Assembly: GCA_018816925.1 (NCBI GenBank)
Contig: JAHIUP010000069.1
Coordinates: 1 to 11,742, forward strand
DNA length: 11,742 bases
Direction: 5' to 3'
From: Patescibacteria group bacterium
GTDB taxonomy: Bacteria; Patescibacteriota; Minisyncoccia; Minisyncoccales; UBA10102
Below the pieces are notes generated by a model. It was not told the DNA's origin. It made no database searches and saw only the letters and a program-made list of their open reading frames with translations. The translations under genes and the position numbers were made by a program. Of this stretch, positions 1-5,460 are shown one piece after another (position 1 is the first letter of the stretch; every line of letters starts with the position of its first letter).

Positions 1-2
1 CG

Positions 3-23
3 TTAGAAACCGAAGGTTTCTAA
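3..23 (+). repeat. Short perfect hairpin upstream of tRNA-Ala
   Basis: TTAGAAACC and GGTTTCTAA form a 9-bp perfect stem around a GAA loop. It lies 15 bases before the tRNA and has no T-tract after it, so it is not a convincing terminator. It resembles the other perfect palindromes in this window's non-coding DNA and may belong to the 3' end of a gene outside the window. Confidence 0.5.
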
Positions 24-37
24 GGAGCGATAGCGAC

Positions 38-110
38 GGGCCCTTAGCTCAGTTGGTAGAGCGCCTCATTTGCAATGAGGAGGTCACCAGTTCGAATCTG
101 GTAGGGTCCA
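38..110 (+). tRNA. tRNA-Ala (anticodon TGC)
   Basis: This is a complete 73-nt cloverleaf. The acceptor strands GGGCCCT (38-44) and AGGGTCC (103-109) pair with one G-U, followed by discriminator A110. The D arm is GCTC/GAGC. The anticodon stem CCTCA/TGAGG encloses loop TTTGCAA, giving anticodon TGC, which reads GCN alanine codons. The T arm has the canonical loop TTCGAAT. The 3' CCA is not encoded (the next bases are CGT), so a CCA-adding enzyme is required. tRNA-Ala often sits in a 16S-23S spacer, but here three protein genes separate it from the 23S gene. Confidence 0.97.
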
Positions 111-125
111 CGTAAGCAAAGAAAA

Positions 126-201
126 GGAGGTCCCCGGTTTGCCCCGTGATAAACACGGGGCGGGGAGTGTTTATCACTCCCCGAATCCGGCGCGGTCCAC
201 C
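126..201 (+). pseudogene. 3'-half tRNA remnant with a 42-nt insertion in the T-loop
   Basis: Position by position this matches the 3' half of the adjacent tRNA-Ala. GGAGGTC is followed by T-stem CCGG (134-137), the loop start TT (138-139), the loop end CGAAT (182-186), T-stem CCGG (187-190), a 7-nt acceptor strand GCGGTCC (192-198) and A199, then CC. Bases 140-181 interrupt the T-loop. With one flanking base on each side they form two perfect back-to-back hairpins. No 5' half (acceptor, D arm, anticodon) is present, so it cannot be a working tRNA. GGAGG (126-130) can also pair with CCTCC (201-205), which is followed by GTTTT, so the whole branched structure might act as a weak terminator for tRNA-Ala. 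Reading it as a tRNA relic is an inference from the alignment. Confidence 0.6.
141..182 (+). repeat. Double hairpin with mutually complementary loops
   Basis: GCCCCGTG/CACGGGGC closes loop ATAAA (141-161). GGGGAGTG/CACTCCCC closes loop TTTAT (162-182). The loops are complementary, and GTGATAAACAC (146-156) is the exact reverse complement of GTGTTTATCAC (167-177). The RNA could therefore fold as two hairpins, as kissing loops, or as one long alternative hairpin. The first hairpin recurs in inverted orientation in the 23S gene at 2808-2827. Confidence 0.75.
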
Positions 202-206
202 CTCCG

Positions 207-215
207 TTTTCCACA
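207..215 (+). promoter_or_regulatory. DnaA-box-like site TTTTCCACA
   Basis: TTTTCCACA fits the DnaA box consensus TTWTNCACA. It lies 21 bp before a TTGAC motif and 32 bp before the -10 of the next gene. An identical site precedes the promoter at 1557-1565. A single box is not an origin; it may be regulatory or incidental. Confidence 0.35.
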
Positions 216-236
216 GGTCTACTCTATTGTATGCCC

Positions 237-253
237 TTGACGTTTGCTATAAT
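237..253 (+). promoter_or_regulatory. Extended -10 promoter for the DUF378-like gene
   Basis: TGCTATAAT (245-253) is a perfect TG-N-TATAAT extended -10 element. TTGACG at 237-242 is only 5 bp from the hexamer, too close to be a classical -35. TTGTAT at 227-232 has a 15-bp spacer and is a weak candidate. The predicted start is near 260, leaving a leader of about 48 nt before the ATG at 308. Confidence 0.6.
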
Positions 254-307
254 GACTTAATAGTTCTAAAGGTCGTTTTCTATTAGGAGACGTAAGATTT
301 ATTTGGT

Positions 308-511
308 ATGCAGAACAGCGTAATAAAGTGGGTCGTAGGCCTCCTCTTGGTTGTGGGTGGTTTGAACTGGGGGCTTATTGGCTTTAACTCAAGCTGGAAC
401 GTGGTGGAGATGGTCTTTGGCGGGGTACCGCTTTTGGTCCAGCTCACGTACTGGCTCGTAGGGCTTGCGGCTTTGTACAAGCTCGCAAAGATGGTTGGTG
501 TGATGAAGTAA
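308..511 (+). CDS. DUF378-family small membrane protein
   Basis: This is a 67-residue protein with two hydrophobic helices, roughly residues 6-26 and 40-60. The first contains VVGGLNWGLIGF, matching the GGLNWGLVG signature of DUF378 (YuzA-like) proteins. The second ends in VGLAALYKL, also typical of the family. Length and two-helix topology are those of a full-length member. The family is a membrane protein of unknown function, so no role is assigned. ATG308 is the first start after an in-frame TAA at 293-295. An AGGAG at 285-289 is 18 nt upstream, too far for a good Shine-Dalgarno site. It appears monocistronic behind an extended -10 promoter. Confidence 0.85.
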   Translation: MQNSVIKWVVGLLLVVGGLNWGLIGFNSSWNVVEMVFGGVPLLVQLTYWLVGLAALYKLAKMVGVMK

Positions 512-526
512 TTGATACTTCTTTTT

Positions 527-562
527 GTCCCCCACTAGCTTGCGTGTAGTGTGGTGGGGGAC
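527..562 (+). other. Hairpin between the DUF378-like and pilin genes
   Basis: GTCCCCCAC (527-535) and GTGGGGGAC (554-562) form a 9-bp GC-rich stem with an 18-nt loop. It is followed by CAAAGAGG, not by a T-tract, so it is a structured intergenic RNA element and not a standard intrinsic terminator. It lies about 20 nt before the preferred pilin start. Confidence 0.45.
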
Positions 563-583
563 CAAAGAGGCATTTATTCTCAA

Positions 584-1399
584 ATGAGAAGGTCTATTTG
601 TTTTGCGGGCCAACGTTCCTTTACCTTAATTGAACTCCTCGTAGTCATTGCGGTTATTGGGGTTCTTTCGGGCATTGTTTTGGTGAGTCTCCGGGGAACC
701 AGAGATAAAGCGGAGACCGCGCGAACCCTGCTGTTCAACAATCAGGTTCAGCATGCCTTGGGGGCCTACGCCATTGGCATTTGGAACTTTGAGAACGGCA
801 CGGCGCGCGATGTCTCGGGGAACGGAAGAGATGGCACCGTTGTGGGAGCAACTTTCCTTGCCGGGCTTCCCGAACTTGGGGATGCTCTTCAGTTTGGAGG
901 GGACGGAGACCGCGTCACGGTGGTAAACCACCCTTCTTTGAATAATCTGGACGAGCTCACGATATCCTTGTGGTTCAATGCGGCTGGAGCCATGGGGGGC
1001 TCCTTCCTTATTAATAAAGACGGAAATAACGGATGGTACACCCAGGACAAATGTATATATGTGGGTGGCGCGAACAAAGGGTGTTTCGGCGTTATAACTC
1101 TCGGGGAGTGGTACCATATTGTGTTTACCTACAACGGGAGCAGTATTTCTGTGTATAAGAACAGTGTAAAGATGGACGAACGGGCGCATTCAGGCGTCCT
1201 TCCTTCCGCAAGCAACATCCTCTCTTTTGGCGCGAGTCCCACTGGAAGTTATCCTTTTAACGGAATGATGGACGAGGTAGGAATCTACAGCAGGGCTCTG
1301 ACCACAGCCCAGGTGCGCCAGCTCTATTTCGCAGGCCTTCCGCGCCATCTTGCAGAAGTATGGAATCCTTCTCACGGGAAGGGGATTTTGTCTTTTTGA
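584..1399 (+). CDS. Type IV pilin-like protein with C-terminal LamG-like domain
   Basis: From ATG584 the product has 271 residues. Residues 1-12 are a short basic leader ending QRS. Then comes the prepilin methylation/cleavage motif FTLIELLVVIAVIGVL, with the Glu at mature position 5 and a continuous hydrophobic helix, so it should be processed by PilD-type peptidase and inserted in the membrane. The residue before cleavage is Ser, where Gly (or Ala) is usual. From about residue 60 to 260 it reads as a concanavalin/LamG-like jellyroll, with WNFENGTARDVSGNGRDG, ALQFGGDGDRV, LTISLWF, GEWYHIVFTYNG, FNGMMDEVGIYSRAL and QVRQLY. That architecture suggests a surface-displayed binding or adhesion pseudopilin. 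An upstream GTG at 551 is in frame but would put 11 extra residues before the leader and sits inside the hairpin. AGAGG lies 13 nt before ATG584. The ligand is unknown. Confidence 0.85.
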   Translation: MRRSICFAGQRSFTLIELLVVIAVIGVLSGIVLVSLRGTRDKAETARTLLFNNQVQHALGAYAIGIWNFENGTARDVSGNGRDGTVVGATFLAGLPELGDALQFGGDGDRVTVVNHPSLNNLDELTISLWFNAAGAMGGSFLINKDGNNGWYTQDKCIYVGGANKGCFGVITLGEWYHIVFTYNGSSISVYKNSVKMDERAHSGVLPSASNILSFGASPTGSYPFNGMMDEVGIYSRALTTAQVRQLYFAGLPRHLAEVWNPSHGKGILSF

Positions 1400-1405
1400 G
1401 TCCTT

Positions 1406-1475
1406 TGTCCTATCTCTTTTCTAGCCAAAAGGTAGGACATACGTGAAAACTGTCAAACACCTGGTGTTTGACAGT
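1406..1475 (+). repeat. Two hairpins after the pilin gene
   Basis: TGTCCTA (1406-1412) pairs with TAGGACA (1433-1439), with an inner CTTTT/AAAAG. A few bases on, ACTGTCAAACAC (1449-1460) and GTGTTTGACAGT (1464-1475) form a perfect 12-bp stem with a CTG loop. Neither is followed by a T-run. They lie 7 and 50 nt after the pilin stop and may stabilise the 3' end. The second resembles the palindrome at 7235-7257. The rest of the 1400-1636 spacer holds only a promoter and a DnaA-box-like site. Confidence 0.6.
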
Positions 1476-1528
1476 CCTGCAGGGCAAAGCTCGGTGCGGG
1501 GTCTTCGGCCCTTTATGAGGCATAGGAG

Positions 1529-1565
1529 TTTTCCACAGGGACAAAGTTCTTGACTGTGATATAAT
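1529..1565 (+). promoter_or_regulatory. DnaA-box-like site plus extended -10 promoter
   Basis: TTTTCCACA (1529-1537) repeats the site at 207-215. Downstream come TTGACT (1550-1555) and the extended -10 element TGATATAAT (1557-1565). As at 237-253, the TTGAC lies only about 5 bp from TATAAT and cannot act as an ordinary -35 for it. The predicted start is near 1572, with a leader of about 65 nt for the next gene. Confidence 0.55.
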
Positions 1566-1636
1566 ATATTAATGTCTTTTGTAAGAAGAAAAGGTCGAAG
1601 ATTTTCAATAATCTGTTAACAAAACTCATTGACTTT

Positions 1637-2347
1637 ATGTCAGCAGTAACTATAGGACCTCTTGTGTGGTACAACGTGACATTGGAGGGGCTTCTGCGCC
1701 TGTGGCAGGGCTTCCTGGGATTTATCCCTGCGCTTGTGGGAGCGTTCCTTATCCTACTTGTTGGATGGATTATCTCTGTGGGTGTGGGAAAGCTGGTTGC
1801 GGACGTGCTCAAGCGACTGCGTTTCAACCAGATTTTTGAGCGTGGCACCTGGAAGGACGCCTTGGAACGCGCAGAGCTTCAAACAGACCCTGCGGGATTC
1901 ATAGGCGGTATCTTTAAGTGGGTGCTCATGATTGTCTTCCTGCTTGCCGCGGTGGACGTGCTCGGCTTGGAAGGATTCGGCGCGTGGCTTACCAATGATG
2001 TGCTTGGATATCTGCCCAATGTGCTAGCCGCCGCCTTGATTATCGTGGTGGCAGCCATTATTGCGGACATCGCAGAAAAGGTTGTGCGAGCCGCGGTGGA
2101 AGGCATGCAGGCAGGATATGGCTCGCTTGCGGGAGGGGTTGTGAAGTGGTTCATCTGGACGTTTGCAATTTTCTCCGCCTTGCTCCAGCTGAACATAGCG
2201 GTCCTTCCTATCCGTGTGCTTATTGAGACCTTTGTCCAGGCGATGGGCTATGGGGCCGCCTTGGCCTTTGCCATTGCTTTCGGCCTGGGAGGAAAGGATG
2301 TGGCAGCGGAAGTCCTCCAAGGACTAAAGCGAAGGTTCCGAGGATAG
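1637..2347 (+). CDS. Conserved-TM-helix membrane protein (MscS-related, CmpX-like)
   Basis: This 236-residue protein has about five hydrophobic helices, near residues 26-50, 92-110, 125-147, 168-190 and 203-220. The pattern is the conserved TM helix repeat found in MscS-related and CmpX-like proteins: a helix with GAFLILLVGWIISVGVGKLV, a charged connector KRLRFNQIFERG, and the closing signature ALAFAIAFGLGGKDVA, which in MscS channels forms the pore-lining helix. The large soluble C-terminal beta and alpha/beta domains of full MscS are missing; the chain ends in a short basic tail. It may be a minimal channel or a membrane-stress protein; gating cannot be judged. ATG1637 has no evident Shine-Dalgarno site. 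The gene has its own promoter and ends 23 bp before a strong terminator, so it is monocistronic. Confidence 0.75.
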   Translation: MSAVTIGPLVWYNVTLEGLLRLWQGFLGFIPALVGAFLILLVGWIISVGVGKLVADVLKRLRFNQIFERGTWKDALERAELQTDPAGFIGGIFKWVLMIVFLLAAVDVLGLEGFGAWLTNDVLGYLPNVLAAALIIVVAAIIADIAEKVVRAAVEGMQAGYGSLAGGVVKWFIWTFAIFSALLQLNIAVLPIRVLIETFVQAMGYGAALAFAIAFGLGGKDVAAEVLQGLKRRFRG

Positions 2348-2370
2348 GGGAGATTAGACAGGGTTTCTTG

Positions 2371-2403
2371 CCCGCCAGGCATTCCTTGCCTGGCGGGTTT
2401 TTT
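2371..2403 (+). terminator. Strong intrinsic terminator
   Basis: CCCGCCAGGCA (2371-2381) and TGCCTGGCGGG (2387-2397) form an 11-bp perfect GC-rich stem with loop TTCCT, immediately followed by TTTTTT. It ends the upstream membrane-protein gene and insulates the rRNA promoter that follows. Confidence 0.95.
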
Positions 2404-2413
2404 GGATGCTTGA

Positions 2414-2444
2414 CCCCGTAAAGCAACGAAGTTGCCTTACGGGG
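2414..2444 (+). repeat. Hairpin abutting the rRNA promoter
   Basis: CCCCGTAA (2414-2421) pairs with TTACGGGG (2437-2444), and inside it GCAAC pairs with GTTGC around a GAA loop. One A/C mismatch separates the two stems. The last base touches the -35 hexamer at 2445. It has no T-tract. It could be a DNA-level inverted-repeat operator or another of this genome's palindromes. Confidence 0.55.
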
Positions 2445-2473
2445 TTGACACTCTTTGTGCGCTCCCGTATACT
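2445..2473 (+). promoter_or_regulatory. rRNA promoter (23S-5S)
   Basis: A consensus TTGACA (2445-2450) is separated by exactly 17 bp from TATACT (2468-2473). The predicted start is near 2480, about 180 nt before the mature 23S. It is the best sigma-70-type promoter in the window, as expected for stable RNA, and lies just after a terminator. Confidence 0.9.
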
Positions 2474-2479
2474 GCGTAT

Positions 2480-2657
2480 GCGATGAGGAACAGAGAATCT
2501 TTTCTGCAGACGCAAAGCGGCTGAATGCACGACGGTTTTGTGCGTTCCGAACCGCTTTAGCTAAAGCGGTTTTCTGTTGCTCAAGCGAGGACTTTGATAA
2601 TTTAATTGTTGGAAGAACCAACACAGAAACAGCGGCACACATTGCCAGCTGCTCCTG
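2480..2657 (+). other. Structured rRNA leader with terminator-like palindrome
   Basis: The leader contains hairpin GAATGCAC/GTGCGTTC (2523-2547), the perfect 22-nt palindrome AACCGCTTTAG/CTAAAGCGGTT (2550-2571) running into TTTTCTG, and hairpin TGTTGG/CCAACA (2607-2623). GGACTTTGATAA (2589-2600) vaguely resembles rRNA boxA elements. The palindrome plus T-run would be a plausible intrinsic terminator elsewhere. In an rRNA leader it suggests attenuation overridden by antitermination, or simply a processing structure. These roles are inferred. Confidence 0.5.
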
Positions 2658-2663
2658 TCGTGC
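2639..2663 (+). other. 5' strand of the 23S processing stem
   Basis: Three blocks in order, ACATTGCCAGC (2639-2649), GCTCC (2651-2655) and TCGTGC (2658-2663), pair with GCTGGCAATGT (6977-6987), GGAGC (6972-6976) and GCACGA (6963-6968). This 22-bp interrupted duplex includes helix 1 of 23S and the flanking precursor stem typically cut by RNase III. Its existence across 4.3 kb supports the two gene ends chosen here. Confidence 0.8.
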
Positions 2664-2998
2664 GGTTAGAGGCGGATGGTGGATGCCTAGGGATATCAAG
2701 GCGATGAAGGACGTGGCGTGCCTGCGAAAAGCCTCGGGGAGGTGGCGAGCAACCTTTGATCCGGGGATGTCCGAATGGGGAAACCCCATTTTGCGAAAGC
2801 AAAATGAGCCCCGTGTTTATCACGGGGTGGCGAACCCGCTGAAGTGAAACATCTCAGTAAGCGGAGGAAAAGAAAACGAAACTGCCGTGTCTTCGGATGC
2901 GGTGGCGATTCCCTGAGTAGCGGCGAGCGAAATGGGAGAAGCCTAAACCAAATGTACACTTGTGTGCGTTTGGGGTTGTAAGGTTGTAGTGTCTGGAG

Positions 2999-3027
2999 CC
3001 GAGCACTCAATAGTATTGAGTGCTCGG
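2999..3027 (+). repeat. Perfect 29-nt palindrome inside a 23S variable helix
   Basis: CCGAGCACTCAATA (2999-3012) and TATTGAGTGCTCGG (3014-3027) are exact reverse complements around one base. This forms the tip of a domain I variable helix. The word GAGCACTCAA recurs in the P6-P7 region of intron 2 (6587-6596). Confidence 0.7.
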
Positions 3028-3334
3028 TTAAGGAGGGAGAACATTTAGACGTGAATTGGTTAGGAGAAGCTCCCTGGAAAGGGGCGCCAAAGAGGGTGAT
3101 AGCCCCGTATCTGAAAATCTTCACGTGCTCCTTGCTACATCACTTGAGTACCACGAGGAACGATAACCTTGTGGGAAGCAGGCCGGACTAACCGGCCAAG
3201 GCTAAATACTTGATATCACCGATAGTGAACCAGTACCGTGAGGGAAAGGTGAAAAGCAGGGGGGTGACCCCGGTGAAATAGAACCTGAAACCATCACGCC
3301 TACAAGGAGTCGGAGCGCCAGTGCTTCGCACTGG

Positions 3335-3465
3335 AAATTCGAAATTCGAATCTCGAAATCCGAAACAATGACCAAAACTCAAATGTTCAAAACGCAAAAG
3401 GTTTTTGGCATTAGAATTTTGAATTTAGAATTTGTTTCGTGCTTAGGATTTAGGATTTCGTGCTT
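3335..3465 (+). repeat. AT-rich semi-palindromic element inserted in the 23S helix-25 region
   Basis: Between hairpins CCAGTGC/GCACTGG (3318-3334) and CCAGCGC/GCGCTGG (3466-3482) lie about 131 bases of markedly AT-rich sequence, unlike the flanking rRNA. It contains repeated words AAATTCG, GAATTT and AGGATTT. Its centre is an imperfect inverted repeat: AATGACCAAAA (3367-3377) against TTTTTGGCATT (3402-3412), and CGAAATCCGAAAC (3354-3366) against GTTTCG (3434-3439) and GGATTTCG (3453-3460). Conserved 23S sequence resumes at once on both sides, so it is an addition to a tolerated variable loop. It looks like a small non-coding repeat element (MITE-like), with no reading frame of note. Whether it stays in mature rRNA is unknown. 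Confidence 0.75.
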
Positions 3466-5409
3466 CCAGCGCGGAGCGCTGGTGTGACGGCGTGCCTTTT
3501 GCAGAATGAGCCAACGAGTTCGAGTGTTCAGCTTGTCTAAGGGCTTCCGGCCCGGAGGCATAGCGAAAGCGAGTGTGAATAGCGCGTTTGCTGGATGCTC
3601 GAGACCCGAAGCCAGGCGAGCTTGCCATGGCCAGGGTGAACCCCGACGAAAGTCGGGGGGAGGCCCGAACCCGTGGATCGTGCAATATCCTGGGATGAGC
3701 TGTGGTAAGGAGTGAAAAGCTAATCGAGCCTGGTAATAGCTGGTTCTCCCCGAAATGTGTTTTGGCACAGCGTCTCCCGTCCCGATTAGTCGGGACAAAC
3801 GGAACCTGGAGGTAGAGCACTGGAAGGGATAGTATGGGGGCAACCCCAGCTATTTCTCCCAAACTCCGAATGCCGGGTTTTTGAGGGAGGCAGTGAGAAC
3901 GTGGGGGCTAAGCTCCACGCTCAAAAGGGAAACAGCCCAGATCTCAGTCTAAGGTCCCTAAATCGAGCTAAGTGCAAATTGTAAGGAAGTGGGATTCCAG
4001 AGATAGCTAGGAGGTTTGCTCAGAAGCAGCAATCCTCTAAGCAGTGCGTAACAGCTGACTAGCTAAGGAGTCCTGCGCCGAAGATTTACAGGGGCTCAAG
4101 TTCGATACCGAAGACGAGGCCCTGCACCTTTGGGTGCAGAGGGTAGGGGAGCGTCCCCATTGCGTTGAAGTTCCGCTGGAAGGCGGGGTGGAGCGGTGGG
4201 GAGTGAGAATGTTGGCATGAGTAACCGCAAGCCCGATGAAATATCGGACCACCGAAAGTCCAAGGTTTCCTTGGCAATGGAAATCAGCCAAGGGTTAGGC
4301 GGTCCTTAGGGGTATGCCGAAAGGTATGCTCTGATGGACAGCAGGTTAATATTCCTGCCCTTCCTCCATTTTCTGAAGAGTGACGCAGTTGAGTAGTCCG
4401 AGCGAGTTATTGGATTCTTGTCTCGTGCTCGAGCGCCGTTCCGCAAGGTTCGGGGCCAGGGTACGGGGGAACTCCTTCGGGGGGAACTCGGATGAGCCAG
4501 CTGCCAAGAAAAGCTCGTAGGGTTAAAGTGGGGGAATCCGTACTGCAAACCGACACAGGTGGACTGGCGTAAGTGTGCCAAGGTGAACGGGTGAAAGCTC
4601 CTGAAGGAACTCGGCAATACAGTGGTCGTAACTTCGGGATAAGGCCTGCCCACTTTTTGTGGGCCGCAGCGACTGTTCCCCAAGCGACTGTTTACCAAAA
4701 ACACAGGTCCCTGCTCAACTCGTAAGAGGAGGTATAGGGGCTGACGCCTGACCAGTGCCGGAGTGTCAAGCCTGCGGGTATCCGCCTTTGGCGGATGCTC
4801 AGCGGGTCAAGCCCCGGTGAACGTCCGCGGTAACTATAACCGTGTTAAAGTAGCGTAATCCCTTGCCTGGTAAGTTCAGGCCTGCATGAAAGGCGTCACG
4901 ACTTGGGGGCTGTCTCCAGGAGCAGCCCGGTGAAAATGCAGTACCGGTAAAGATGCCGGTTACCTGCGGCTAGACGAGAAGACCCCGGGAGCTTTACTGT
5001 AGCTTCTTATTGGTCTATTTTTCTGGATGCGTAGCATAGCGGGGAGGCATTGAACTTCGGCTTTTGGGCCGGAGGGAGCCGCCAGTGAAATACCCGTCTT
5101 TCAGAAGGATAGTCCTAATCTCGCCGTTCGGCGGGAAACAGTGGGAGGTGGGCAGTTTAGGTGGGGCGCTTTTCTCCTAAAGAGTAACGGAGAAGTCTAT
5201 AAGGTCGGCTAGCTCCGGATGGAAATCGGAGTGGTCCTGTAAAGGGAAAAGCCGGCTTTACTGCGAGGCGGATATGCCGAGCAGTTGCGAAAGCAGAGCT
5301 TAGTGAACCGACGCGTCGTTGTAGAAGGCGCGGAGATCACCAGCCAAAAGCTACCCCGGGGATAACAGGTTGGTAGGGCCCGCGAGTCCATATCTACGGC
5401 CCTGTTCGA

Positions 5410-5460
<51 letters not shown>

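Noticed and set aside
527..562. Intrinsic terminator after the DUF378-like gene
   Set aside because: The stem is strong, but no T-tract follows on the + strand and none on the - strand either, so it is listed only as a hairpin.
551..583. GTG start for the pilin/LamG gene
   Set aside because: It lies inside a hairpin, has no ribosome site, and places an atypical stretch before the prepilin leader; ATG584 gives a normal short basic leader.
626..1189. 187-residue open frame on the - strand opposite the pilin gene
   Set aside because: It is antisense to a gene with clear domain motifs and shows no recognisable features itself.
207..1537. Replication origin based on two DnaA-box-like sites
   Set aside because: There are only two boxes 1.3 kb apart, with no AT-rich unwinding region and no dnaA or dnaN nearby.
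1..2657. Whole upstream region as a 16S-23S spacer containing tRNA-Ala
   Set aside because: Three convincing protein genes, a terminator and a dedicated promoter intervene between tRNA-Ala and 23S.
2455..4704. Several open frames on both strands across the 23S gene (for example 2455-2847, 3379-3843, 4306-4704)
   Set aside because: The sequence there is clearly 23S rRNA, and the translated products show no family motifs; chance frames.
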